A stretch of DNA of 64,000 nucleotides from Ceratopteris richardii (taxonomy: Eukaryota > Streptophyta > Polypodiopsida > Polypodiales > Pteridaceae): the NCBI GenBank assembly GCA_020310875.1, contig MU260055.1:617001-681000 (forward strand). Direction: 5' to 3'. The notes beneath the pieces are model-generated. The model was not told the DNA's origin. It worked only from the letters and a program-made list of their open reading frames with translations, and ran no database searches. Shown here piece after piece: positions 31,210-42,416 of this stretch. Made by a program: the position numbers and the translations under genes. Numbering within the stretch: the first letter of the stretch is position 1; every line of letters starts with the position of its first letter.

Positions 31210-34200
31210 ATGGCATCAAAAATATCAGGCACATTTGGTGAAACTGGGTCTAGTGTTTGTGCTCCCAAGATGAGCTATAACTTGTAATGCAAAGACCATT
31301 TTGAGATCCAAAAATTTAATGGCACAAACTTTTCTTTATGGAAGAATCAGACTAAAGATGTGTTGATTCAGAGGAGACAATGGAAGCTAGTAAATGGAAT
31401 CTCTAAGAAGCCTATTGATATGGATGATAATGATTGAGATGCATTGGATGAAATTTGGATGAAATGGCTAGGCTACCATTCAATTGCGCCTAGCAAATAA
31501 TGTTTAGTTCATAGTATTAGACTATGAAAGTGTAGAGAAGATTTGGAAGAAGTTATGCAATACATATGAAAAAGAAACAGCATTAAATAAAGTGTATCCG
31601 ATGGGAAAGTTATATGACCTTCGCATGAAGGACACAGATAGTGTTTTTGCTCATCTAAATGATTTTGATGATATATTCTCCCAGTTACAAGCTCAGAAAA
31701 TGGATATGGATAATGAAATGAAAGCAGTCTTGTTGTTATGCACCTTGCCATGATCATGGGGTACATTTTGCACAGCTATTAACAATAGTGAACCTAGTGA
31801 TAAGTTGGTCTATGATGACATATGTGGAGCACTCTTGAGTGAGGAGATTCGTAGAAAATCTATGGTTGGCACTCAAAGTGGAGATGCATATAATGTTCAT
31901 GATTCTTACCAAGGAAAGAATCAACAACATGGCAAAAGTGAGAACAAGGAAAAGAATGGTCAATTAAATAAGAGTAGAAGTAAATCAAGGAAGAGGAATA
32001 TGGAATTCCATTATTCTCAAAAGAAAGGACACATGAAGAAAGATTTCTATGAATTAAAGAATGCTGAAGGTAAAGGACAGAATGTTGATGGGTATGTTAA
32101 ATAGCTACCTGCACCATCTTCTTCGACTGTGAAGATTGAAGAAATTAATGCTATTTTTTATGATGTTGATGTGTTGACACTTGATAGTACTTTGTCGATT
32201 GAGATTATTATGGATAATTCTCTTTACCACATGTGGCTACTAGATTCTGGTGCTTCTTTCCATGTGACACCACATGAGAACGGTTCTCTAATTATGCAGC
32301 AAAGTCTCTTGGTACCATTAGACTTGGTGACTCTTACTAGTGTGATGTTGTGGGGACTGGAGATGTGGTTGTGCACTTCATTGATGGTTCAAAATTTACT
32401 ATTCATCATGTACACCACGTACATCGTTTATCACGTAGTTTGATGTCAGTTGGTTAACTTGATGACCTTGGTTATAAGGTGGTTTTCTATGCTCGGTCCT
32501 TTTGCATATCAAAGCAAAATATGGTTATTGTAAAAGGAAGAAAATTTGGCTTACTTTATCCTTTATTTGTATCATACAAAGAAGAGTTGTTAGTTTTTAT
32601 TGGATGGCCTATGGCTTGTATTTGGCATGGCCATTTGGGCCACATATCTCATAGTGGAATGGAAAATCTTTCTCGTTCTGGTTACTTACGTGTGTTATCT
32701 TTCTCTGATTTTTCATTTTGTGAGCATTTCCAATATGGAAAGCAAACTAGGAATGTGCATGAAATGCACATTGACTCTTCAATTCAGCCTTTACATCTCG
32801 TTCATACAGATCTGTGTGGTCCTATTCCCACAAGGTCATTAGGTGGTTCTCTTTAGTTTAACACTTTCATAGATGATGCTACTAAAAAAGTCTGGGTATA
32901 TCGTATCAAATTCAAGGATGGGATATTCCCTATTTTTCAAAAAATGGCTTGCCTCAGTTGAGACTGAAAAAGAAACTAAGCTCAAAGCTTTACGTTCAGA
33001 TAATGGGCATGAGAATACATCACATGAATTCTGCCTTTTCTGTCAGTCTAGAGGAATTTGTAGAGAGTGTACAGCTAGTTATACCCTAGTATAGAATGGT
33101 GTAGCTGAAAGGATGAATAGAACTATTCAAGATAGAGTAGTTTCGATGTTGCATCATGCAAACCTTTCATAAGGCTTTTGGGCAGAAGCAATATTGATTG
33201 TAGTTCACATGATTAATCTCTCACCTAGTACTACCAAAGGTCTGAAAGTGCCACAAGAGTTATGGATAGGGAAGCCACCATATTACAATCATCTTTGAGT
33301 TTTTGGGTGTGAAGCATATGTTCATATACCCAAGAAGCTTAGACAAAAGCTAGACCATAAGTCAAAGAAATGCATTTTTCTTGGATACGATCGAGAAGGA
33401 TAACTTGGATATCGCTTATTGGATCCTGAAGCAAGGTCAGTGATCAGAACTAGTGATGTCATTTTCAATGAATCTAAAATACATAAACAGCCCATTAAGG
33501 AGGTTGAAGTTAAAGGAGTGGTGTTTGAGGATACTAGTCCTCCAATTAGCATGGATAAAAATGCTACACATAGGGGTGTTCAAGAGAATTTTCGATCATA
33601 TCATTCTACAAATGTTCCTGTTCAACAACCATTGAGACTCTATGCACGTGTCTCACATCCACCTAATAGATATGTTCGAGGTTTGGGTTTTGTTATTCTA
33701 GCGGATGCTAGTGAGCCTTCTTGCTACAAAGAGGCTATGCAAACAAAGGATCATGTCAAGTGGGAGTGTGCCATGAAGAGTGATTTGGATTCTATTCACA
33801 AGAATGCTACTTTGGATTTAGTACCTTTGCCAAAGGGAAAGAAAGCTTTACCATGTAAATGGGTATATAAGCTGAAATTCACATCACATAGTGCTTCTCC
33901 AAAGTATAAAGCATGAATTGTTGCAAAGGGTTTTAAGCAACAACATGGTGTTGATTTCAAGGAAATCTTCTCTCCATTGGACTGCCCTACAAATGTTGAT
34001 TGGATTCATTGCAATGTAGAACTTAGAGCTAGTCCAAATGGATGCGAAAACTACTTTCTTGCATGGAGATCTTATAGATGAGATTTGTATGGAACAACCA
34101 GAGGGTTATGTAGTTTCTGGCAAGAAAAGTCTAGTTTGTAAGTTGAAGAAGAGCTTATATGGACTTAAACAGTCCCTTAGACAATGGTACCAAGATTTTG

Positions 34201-35260
34201 ATGCTTTTATGAAGTCTCAAGGCTATTCTTGAAGCAATGAGGATCATCCTATCTACACAAAGAGATGCTCATATGGCATCTTAATATGATTGATACTTTA
34301 TGTCGATGATATGTTGATTGCTTTATGACTTGTGAATTCTCAAAAAGAAATTGAGTCAGACATTTGATATGAAGGATTTGGGGGATGCCAAACATATGCT
34401 TGGTATGCGCATTACTCATGATAGGGGTAAAAGATGCATATAATTTTCTCAAAGTGAGTACATATCCAAAGTACTTCACAGGTTCAATATGCAAGATGGA
34501 AAGGCATTGAGTACACTTTTACCCACATATGTGAAATTGAGCAAGGATGATTGCCCCAAATCAGATGATGAAAAGGAATTCATGACCCGAATTTCTTATC
34601 AGTCTATTGTTGGTAGTCTTAAGTATTCTATGGTAACTATGAGAACAAACACTACATTTGCAATGGGAGTTGTAAGTAGATATATGTCTAATCTTGGCAA
34701 GAAGGATTGGGAAGTGATCAAGATCATTTTGAGATATCTGAGTGGCACTTAGGACAAGTTTTTATGTTTAGGTAGAGGGAAAGAATCCATTACTGGTTGC
34801 ACAAATTCTGACTATGTTGCTTGTGTAGACAATCATAACTCTACATCAAGGTACTTTTCTCATTTTTTTGGAGGTGCTATCTCTTGGAGATCTTGTCTTC
34901 AAGAATGTATAATTGTTTCCACCACAGAAGTAGAGTATGTTGTAGCAAGTGAGACATGTAAGGAAACATTATGGCTTTCTCATCTTGCTTCTGATCGGTT
35001 TACCTCAGCATGTACCTAGTTTTCCCAGTGATAGTGAGAGTGCCATTGCATTGGATAAGAATCCTGTGTATCATGCAAAGACCAAGCACATTGAGGTGCA
35101 TTATCACTTCATTATAGATTGCTTATCCATTGGGCGCATTATTCTTGAGAAGATTCATACTCGGGATAATGTTGCAAATGCTTTGACTAAAGCCCTACCA
35201 CAGGATAAGTTTCGACACTGTTGTCACTTGATGGGGGTTACTTGAATCATGATATTACAT
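31210..35260 (+). mobile_element. C2 gag-pol relic
   Basis: Plus strand, full copia order. Gag starts ATGGCATCAAAAATATCAGG at 31210 with KFNGTNFSLWKNQTKDVL near 31320 and a knuckle region HYSQKKGHMKKD near 32010. Protease: MWLLDSGASFHVTPHENG near 32235. Gag-pre-integrase: IWHGHLGHISHSGMENLSR near 32620. Integrase: LVHTDLCGPIPT near 32800, ALRSDNGHE near 32990 and GVAERMNRT near 33100. RT: PLPKGKKALPCKWVYKLKF near 33830, KFTTFLHGDL-type box near 34050, YVDDMLIA near 34300 and MKDLGDAKHMLGM near 34370. RNase H: CTNSDYVAC near 34800, STTEVEYVA near 34920 and KTKHIEVHYHFI near 35080, tail NVANALTKALPQDKF near 35180. The polypurine tract TTAGTGGGAGA lies at 35381-35391. It is broken in many places. 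Confidence 0.85.
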
Positions 35261-35392
35261 AGCTACTTGTATAATGTGTAACATGCCCATCAGATGGGAG
35301 GTATAATTTGTGCACTTACACTCAGGTATTCTTTATCATTCTTTATTTTTCTCCCATGTTCACTTTGGCAATATTGACCTTTAGTGGGAGAT

Positions 35393-35687
35393 TGTTATCG
35401 TTAGTGTCCATGTGATAGGCTAAATGGCCACTAGACACTTTTGTATATGTTCTTTAATAAAACATATAGTTTCTTGGTTAGTCACAGACTCTTAAGTTTG
35501 ATCGCATTTGTATGACCTAACAAATTTGTGTTCGTGGTCTGTGTGCTATGTGTTTTTTGTGTATTCTGCACCCCCTATGCAAAATACTCTATGTGGTGCT
35601 AGAGTTCGGATTTCTGCGGCAAGGGTATCGTTGCGGAGCTCTCGAGAAGGAGAGTCTACCATTGTGCATCGCCAAAGAAATACTTCA
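35393..35687 (+). mobile_element. C2 3' LTR
   Basis: 295 bp, TGTTATCGTTAG...ATACTTCA, preceded by the polypurine tract and followed by the target-site copy CATAC. It matches the 5' LTR over its whole length. Confidence 0.85.
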
Positions 35688-36010
35688 CATACACTATTCA
35701 TGATAAGATGGATCATAATTGCAAACACTAGTAAATACCCATTCTTCATTCTACACAAGACTAGCACACTCTATTTTAGGTGTAGACGCCCTTTGCAACA
35801 ACCATTCCAACCTCTTTTTCCTTTGCCTCTTTTTCAACAAATTTTGGACAACTCTTTATTACATGATCATTTCCTTTACAATATTTGCAAAACAATTTCT
35901 ATGTTTTTGTTTTCTTCTTATCTTTGTCTTCCTTTTTGGACTATGTAGAATTAGAAAATTTTTGCTTTATTTTGCATTGTATTTTCTTCCAGTTTTATGA
36001 AATCAACATT
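35688..36010 (-). mobile_element. Copia C3: gag zinc-knuckle relic (right half)
   Basis: The minus strand reads FCKYCKGNDHVIKSCPKF near 35870, a classical C-x2-C-x4-H-x4-C knuckle of copia gag, followed by a Lys/Glu-rich tail and a short approach to the protease. Continuing on the other side of C2 (at 28111 leftward) comes the C3 protease, so C2 inserted between the gag and protease of C3. Confidence 0.78.
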
Positions 36011-37020
36011 GGAATGTGCATGAAAGCTAGTTTTTACATGAATTTATCCATGCACATGAAGTTACACTAACTTATGTTGATTCATAAAAGCATGCACAGA
36101 TCTTGTTTGTGTGTTTTAAAATCTTTTGCAAGTATTGAAGGCAGAAAAAGACATTGTAATGAGGGCGTGTAGTGCCCAACAACACATTGTGGAAAAGTTT
36201 CTTTTTTGTAGGTTTCTGGAGTAAAGAAAGTGGTTTGTCAACCACAAGGCTGATGCCTATCATTGTAATGATTATTATTATTTTTTTTCATGCTTCATTT
36301 TCTTAGCGAAATGCTGCCGGAAATTTTGAAGCCACATGGCGTTATATGCCATGTGAGAACTAGAGTGATGTTGTATTGTTTGAGAGAGGAAGTCTTATGT
36401 GTGCATAGCTAAAAGCATATAAATTGATTGAAGTAGAGAAGAAGATGCATGAGTGGATGCATGCATAGGTAGATGAAAGTTGAAGTGCATGATGCATTTT
36501 CTGTTTAAAGAAGATCACTTTTATGTATCACCACGATGAGTTAGGGTGAGCATGAGATATGTGATAGAGGTATCATGCATACGCTAATTGTGCCTTTAGA
36601 GAGTAAAGGACAAGGTATATAGATCAAGAACAATTAAAATGTGTTTTCGACTAGTAATGCATGAGCACATAAATTGTTTTTCATGCTAGTCTATGTACTC
36701 AATATAGACGTTTATTTCGAGTCTGCACAAGAGTTCTATGATTATTATTATCAATACAAGAATTAAGAGCTTGTATATGATTGGCTGCGATGAGATTAAT
36801 GAATGTGCAAGAAGCACAATGAATAGAATGACGTCCATAGATATTCACTTTCACTGAAAGGTGGATACTATGTAAAGAGTTGACTTTTCCACGAGACGAT
36901 TTGGATGATTATTTGATTTGCATTGATCTAAACGATCATTATATGCATGGATTTATCTCCATGTCATAATCCATCCAAGATAATGAATGAGATTGTTTAA
37001 TAATAAGGATTAACGTGTCT
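36011..37020. other. Unassigned AT-rich region
   Basis: About 1 kb in which I recognise no domain. It lies where the upstream gag, leader and 5' LTR of minus-strand C3 would be expected, but the C1/C3-type LTR (TGTTGATATATTTAGG) is not found here. It contains a T-rich run (36268-36290) and many ATG/TGAT-rich short words. The border with gypsy G2 gag is near 37020. Confidence 0.4.
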
Positions 37021-38138
37021 CGTCATTTTTAAGTTTAAAAAATTGATGCTAAGTACCAAATTGAGATCATATGTATACTTGAAGGACCCTAGGACCATAG
37101 AAGAGTGTGTACGTATATGCATTGACATTGAGGATAACCCAGGGGAGGATTTGGAACTTTTTAAAATCTATAGAGATTCAGATGGTTTAACTAGCCTCAC
37201 CTCCATGCAATCCACATCTATTGAGGAACTCGTTGAGAAAGTAGCTCAGAAGTTAGGAGTCTCAAGCAAACAAATACCAAGGTTTGCCCCATTGAAAAGA
37301 TGCTATACTTGTGGAGGTGACCATATGGTGAATGTATGTCCCATTATGGCTCAACCCCAAGTGAATCCTAGTAGCCAATACTGCACCATAGAATGGAGAT
37401 ACACCAATCATACCTCGCAAAATTGCCCATACAATAAATAAGCAGTTAGGCAACCTTATCCACAACCATACCCTCAATAAGGAAGGTACCAGAATCAGTA
37501 CCCACCACAACCATATGGCAGACCAGAGCAACCATATCAACAACCCTACCAGACCCAACAAAGGCCTCAGCCTATGTTAGCTCAGCAACCTCCTACCCCA
37601 ACCAACGTGATCCCAATAAAGTACGCCGCTGCAGAAGAAAATCTAAATAGACGCTATAGTGCAAGTAACTCCATCACTCTCAGAGAGTGACCCGAGTGAT
37701 CATAGTTCTGACTCGACCCATATTGATAGCCCCCAGGCTTACTACATGCAGTCACCTGAACATAATGCGTCCTACTATTGTGAAGAACCAAGTGAACCTA
37801 GTTGGGATCCAGAGTATGCAAATGTCATGTACACAAATCCCAACCCTAGACCTCAACCTAGGCAAGTAAGACCCCCATTTCCTAGAGGACCATGCAACAG
37901 ATGTCAGGGAGATCACCTCATTAGTGATTGCCCAATGCCTGCCCCTACATAACCCCAATCGGTGACAATTCAAGGCTTTTTTCAAGATTGTGGAATGGAG
38001 CATCTCTTACGAGATTGCCCAAAGAACCCCAATAATATGCAAAAAATCACTCCTATCAATGTTATTGGGTTAGTAGTAGACTCTACAGGCAGTGTGACTT
38101 CTACTACGCCACTGCAAGTGGTCACCAGAGCTTAGGCA

Positions 38139-39611
38139 TTGCAGCAGAACCAAGGTTTAAGCCCAGAAAAGAGTGTTGAGGTTAGTGAAACTGAGAGCAT
38201 AGCCAAGAAACAGACGAGAGCCTGGAAAGATAGTCGGGAAAGGATGAAAAGACAATGGTCTAAGAAGATGAGGGACTTAGAAGAAAACATAAGAGAAACA
38301 AAAGCCAAAATTGTTGAACTCACCTCTCAAACAAACTCTCACTTACCACCACCACCTTCATTCCTATCAACACCTAATCCACCACCCTCCAACCCACCTC
38401 GTACCATTCCACCACCCCCTAGAGTAGGATCAGTATTAGCTGAACCCACTCCAGAGGACATAGACATGATGCTTAAAGCATATCAGGCCAGAATCCAGGA
38501 AGGGCCAACCATGACAGATCATGACAAATGTTACCCTAGAGCTGATTTAGATATAGAGAGAACCAAGCTTTGTGCTAAAATGGTAGCATTGGCTCATACC
38601 ATGTTTGAAGCCAGTCATCTTTTCAACTACTCTTGCTCAACTAAGGCACAATTGCATTTTGATGGACTATTAGAGAAGTTCGAGAGCATAATTGCAAGAT
38701 CTGCCAAGGAAGGAAACTCCCAAGGAAGAGATGAGGCAAGTGAAAGAATAAGCATTCGCCCCCAGGAAGTTTATGTGCCTAACTCCACCGAACCAGACAC
38801 CTCTTCTTCTATGAATAGGTATTCACCAGAGTTCCTGCGAGAGATTCAAGAAGAGAAATGTGCTAAAGAAAGTGAAGTCCCTCCTCCCATTGAACTTGTG
38901 GATGACACGCATGATCAATTCCCACAGAAAATTCCTTCTATTTATGAGGAGCAGGAGGGTGCCCAATCTCAGGAGAAATTAGACTTTGAGTCTAATTCCT
39001 TACAGGAACTACCCCATTTCATAGGCCCATGGGAAGCTAAGTCTACTTGCATGAGAGCACCCATGGTCATGGTAAGAAACGAAGACTCAATCATACCTAG
39101 GAACACAGAGGTAGTAAAAAATACTAAAGTGCAGTGCAATCTCACCTTGGAAGAGCTACTCAAGGTTAGGCCAGAACTATGGAAACATGTAGCCAATCAA
39201 GTGCCAGAAGTAGCCAAACCTTGCTCCAAGGTAGGATCTCATAGAACCGTGCCAGAAATGCCCTTGGACAAGATACGAGACATGAGTGAAGGCGAGGAAG
39301 GAAACACCTACCTTCCCATTACCCATCAAGGATACACAATCAAGGCAATTCTAGACGCAGGTGCAGGAGTTGCAATTGCTACCACTTCCCTATGGAAGCA
39401 TTTTGGTAAGCCGACACTCTGGCCAATGAGAATGAAATTGCAGATGACCGATGGTCACATTGAGAGACCCTTAGGACTACTCGAAGGAATAACTCTCACC
39501 ACATGTGGTGTGGAGTTTGAGCATGCTTTTGCTATATGTGACTTTAGCAAAAATCAAGCCTATGAGATGATTTGGGGAAGACCATTTATGCGGCAGTTGC
39601 AAGTGGTATAG
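38139..39611 (+). CDS. G2 gag-linker plus first protease (open frame)
   Basis: A 490-codon open frame. Residues about 10-60 are charged and helical, 65-105 proline-rich (PPPPSFLSTPNPPPSNPP), 110-180 a conserved helical segment also seen in G1, 330-360 the CNLTLEELLKVRPELWKHV block (G1 has CRLTVEQLLRVKPQLWKQL), and 385-490 the retropepsin domain. Its length and conservation with G1 show it is the gag-protease bridge of this family. It is part of a fossil element, not a host gene. Confidence 0.8.
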   Translation: MQQNQGLSPEKSVEVSETESIAKKQTRAWKDSRERMKRQWSKKMRDLEENIRETKAKIVELTSQTNSHLPPPPSFLSTPNPPPSNPPRTIPPPPRVGSVLAEPTPEDIDMMLKAYQARIQEGPTMTDHDKCYPRADLDIERTKLCAKMVALAHTMFEASHLFNYSCSTKAQLHFDGLLEKFESIIARSAKEGNSQGRDEASERISIRPQEVYVPNSTEPDTSSSMNRYSPEFLREIQEEKCAKESEVPPPIELVDDTHDQFPQKIPSIYEEQEGAQSQEKLDFESNSLQELPHFIGPWEAKSTCMRAPMVMVRNEDSIIPRNTEVVKNTKVQCNLTLEELLKVRPELWKHVANQVPEVAKPCSKVGSHRTVPEMPLDKIRDMSEGEEGNTYLPITHQGYTIKAILDAGAGVAIATTSLWKHFGKPTLWPMRMKLQMTDGHIERPLGLLEGITLTTCGVEFEHAFAICDFSKNQAYEMIWGRPFMRQLQVV

Positions 39612-40156
39612 GATTGGGGAACCAATTCCTTGTACTTGCAACACTTAGGTGTCACAACCAAAGTTAATCTCAAGGATTACTCTCATAGAGATGTACCCCC
39701 CATCCAATGGAATCCCATCCATAAAGCCAAAGATGACACTAATTCAGTGCATTCCATAGGATCAGGATCCTCATGGATGCATGAAGACACCCACATATGG
39801 ATGTGTAAAGTATCAGTTGAAGAAGAGAGGAGAGAAAAAGCCAGAGAGGTAGGTGCGAAGGAAACCCATAGATCAATGCAAGACCCAATCTATGCACCGG
39901 TAGTTCCTGACGAAGAATTTGAACCTCACGGCTAGGCAGAAATTCTAGCAACAATGGATGTAGCCATCAATGAAGAACAATGGACACCCCACTGTGATGA
40001 GGATGGCTATGACATTTCAGTCTTCTCAATAGAGCCAATCATGGGTGATTTGGTTATTGAATAATGTGAACCTAGCACTGATGCATTTGAGGATGCAAGT
40101 GACTCCGATCTAGAGTCAATCATTATGGATCCATCTTTTGCATCATTGTGGACCCA

Positions 40157-40207
40157 TCTCTGAGGGTGAACTTCTACTTCTATGAAGTAGAAGTTCACCC
40201 TCAGAGA
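40157..40207. repeat. Perfect 24-bp inverted repeat with 3-bp loop
   Basis: TCTCTGAGGGTGAACTTCTA CTTC at 40157-40180 is the exact reverse complement of 40184-40207, separated by TAT. It lies in the G2 acidic linker ahead of the RT linker block. G1 at the matching place shows no such palindrome. Confidence 0.95.
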
Positions 40208-40481
40208 TATGAAGAGCTCACAAATGAGGTAAGGTTGACCATGCAAGTGACCCCTAAGAACGAAGGCAAGAAGAGGAAGAAGAAAGAAGTCACAGCGGAG
40301 GAAGAAGAATGTTTGTTTGAGGTCCCTGAAAACTTCAAAAAGTATGAGATAGACGATAGGAGAGTCATGATAAGAATGCCTAAATGCGAGGCACAAGTAG
40401 GAGAGGCTTATGATAATAAAGAAACTACCAAGAAAATTGTGGTAGCCATGGAAGAAGGCGAAGAAAGATGCACTTACATAG

Positions 40482-40661
40482 TGTTGAGATATCAAGCTCA
40501 ACATGTGATGATCCAAGATGACACGTACCAGTTTTTCGTTTCTCGGACATGTATAGTGGTCACGCCGGTATATTCTTCCTTGCCTCAATCTGTGTGTGTG
40601 CTTCTCCTTGAGAGTGAGAGTGTGTGTGTGAGCTCTCTTCCTTATCTCCTTCCTCGTGACA
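40482..40661 (+). mobile_element. C4 5' LTR
   Basis: 180 bp, TGTTGAGATATCAAGCTC...CTTCCTCGTGACA. It begins with an 8-bp GATATCAAGC/GCTC self-complementary start and ends in CA. It is shorter than the 3' LTR (379 bp); the shared parts are nearly identical. Confidence 0.95.
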
Positions 40662-40675
40662 TGGTATCAGAGCCA
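40662..40675 (+). promoter_or_regulatory. C4 primer binding site (tRNA-Met type)
   Basis: TGGTATCAGAGCCA directly abuts the 5' LTR end and is the canonical plant copia primer site complementary to initiator tRNA-Met. Confidence 0.95.
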
Positions 40676-41111
40676 GCGTGGCTGTCGAGAGCTCGTGGAG
40701 AAGGCGACGGTGAAGACTACGCGGCAAGGCGTAGAGAAAACGCGATTTCACAAACGGCCTCCATTTGCTACGAAAATCATCGTGAAGGTAGAAGACCTCA
40801 AATCATTTTAGAGAGTTATCCCTTTAGGGTAACTTGTTTTTGTCAGATCGAAGTTTCAGAGCCATCTCGACCTCCGTTTTGAGCCCGCAAGGTGGGGCCC
40901 ACAGAAAAACCAGGTCACTTTCAGAAACTGTAACTTGCGTTGTGTTCGGTGACACTCATATATTCCAGATTCAGAATTTCAAGCGATTCCGTGTACTATT
41001 GATACACGAAAATTGTGTTTTTCTGAGATCGAACTGTCACGTCATAGTGCGACAGTGTTCAACCAGAAGTGCTGCTTGTAGTGTGTTGCGGTGTTGTGAA
41101 TTGTTGTAGAA

Positions 41112-42393
41112 ATGGCAAACACAGATGGAATGAATCAGCTTATGAGCGATAAGCTGGACAAGAACAACTTCCATGGTTGGAGATTCAGAATGACGAATTT
41201 CCTGATAGGAAAAGGCTATTGGAAGTACATCGAAGGAGAGAATGAAAATGCTCCGTAGTTACCAGAAAGGAATCGGACTACAGAACAGTTAAGAGCATAT
41301 GAGGAAGGGAATCAAGGAGCACGAAAAGTTATGTATTGGCTATCTGTTAGCATACAAGATAGCATGATTGGACACATACAGGATGCCAAGACTCCAAAAG
41401 AGGCTTGGAACAGTTTGGTCACTTTGTACGAGACCAATACAAAGGCATGGAAATTGCAACTCAAGAACGAGCTGCATACATTGGAGAAAAAGAGCATGTC
41501 GGTAAGTGACTACACTCTAAATCAAAAGCATATGTGAGTCACTTGCATCTATTGGCGTGAATGTAGATGATGATGATAAGGTGGAAGTGTGCCTTCGTGG
41601 TTTAGGAGCTGCATATAAGCAGTTCAGAACTTCTATACAGACCAGGGAAAATATTCTGAATTTTGCTGATTTGGTCTCTATGCTGATCATTGAAGAAAAG
41701 AATCTTGGTGAGGATTCAAACTCCCAAGGAAAGCCCAGTTCTAAGCAGGTATTCTACTCTGGCAGAGGAAGAGGCAGAGGTAGAGGTTTTGGAAGTGGAA
41801 GAGGAAACAGTAACCAAGACCAAGGTCAACAACAGAATCATGCAGGAGGAAGAGGACAGTTTCGAGGCAGGGAGAGTCAAAGAGGTCGCAAAAATTTCCA
41901 AAGAAATGATTCAGGTAATGATAGTAAAGGATGCTGGAATTGTGGTAAACCTAGACACTTTGAACGTGATTGCAGGTTGAAGAATCAAAATAACAGAAGG
42001 CAACAAAACAACTATGCATCCACAAGTGCAGATGATTCTGAGAAGCTGTTTATGGTTCAACATCACATGATGAATATGATGTCTGCTGGTGTTTCAAAAT
42101 CGAATGATAATGTCTGGTATGTTGATTCAGCTGCTTCAAATCACATGACCAGTCATGCAAAATGGTTTAGTAGTTTGCAGAAAATGCCAGTTCCTGGATA
42201 TGTTGAAACAAGTGATGATACATCGCATCCTATTGAGCATACAGGAAACATAGCATTGTCTATGGAGGACGGAAAGGTAAAACATCTCGCTGATGTGCTG
42301 CATGTTCCAAATATAACAAAGAATCTAGTTTCTGTTGGACAAATGGTTGACCAGGGATTACAAGTCAGGTCAATGCTAATGGATTATATGTAG
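41112..42393 (+). mobile_element. C4 gag and protease region
   Basis: The ATG at 41112 opens a copia gag (MANTDGMNQLMSDKLDKNNF, GWRFRMTNFLIGKGYWKYI). The middle has the SVSIQDSMIGHIQDAKTPKE and LYETNTKAWKLQLKNELH blocks near 41340-41480. An RGRGRGFGSGRG tract near 41770 precedes the knuckle CWNCGKPRHFERDC near 41938 (C-x2-C-x4-H-x4-C). Protease: VWYVDSAASNHMTSHAKW near 42115, then LHVPNITKNLVSVGQMVDQG near 42300. The long leader (40676-41111) has no frame. It is a lightly damaged fossil. Confidence 0.92.
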
Positions 42394-42416
42394 AAGAGTA
42401 CAAGCAGGATGGACGA

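Larger units (their letters stand above)
28112..35687 (+). mobile_element. Copia C2, whole-length old element with both LTRs
   Basis: Bounded by LTRs at 28112-28404 and 35393-35687, with flanking CATAT (28107-28111) and CATAC (35688-35692), a 5-bp target duplication with one transition. It sits in minus-strand copia C3, whose gag resumes on the right and protease on the left. A non-autonomous LTR element and local duplications lie in its leader. LTR identity is roughly 80% by eye and nearly all differences are transitions, so it is old: tens of millions of years if the substitution rate is slow. RT/RNase H resemble the Tork/Tnt1 side of copia. It is broken, with more than ten breaks. Confidence 0.85.
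37020..40481 (+). mobile_element. Gypsy G2: gag, first protease and linker (left of C4)
   Basis: Plus strand. Gag end with KLRSYVYLKDPRTIEECVRI near 37060 and CYTCGGDHMVNVC near 37305, the second knuckle C-x10-CPYN type near 37385-37435, then CNRCQGDHLISDC near 37893 and a fourth near 37990. Linker with MMLKAYQARIQEGP near 38467. Retropepsin box near 39352, KLQMTDGHIERPLG near 39437, closing GRPFMRQLQVV near 39580. Post-protease blocks RDVPPIQWNPIHK near 39690 and EVPENFKKYEIDDRRV near 40320, then GEERCTYI at 40458-40480, where copia C4 begins. It is the same family as G1, diverged and broken. G2 resumes at 45791. Confidence 0.88.

Noticed and set aside
40662-40675. tRNA-Met gene
   Set aside because: Only the 14-bp primer-site complement is present, directly at an LTR edge; no cloverleaf sequence follows here or at the other primer sites.
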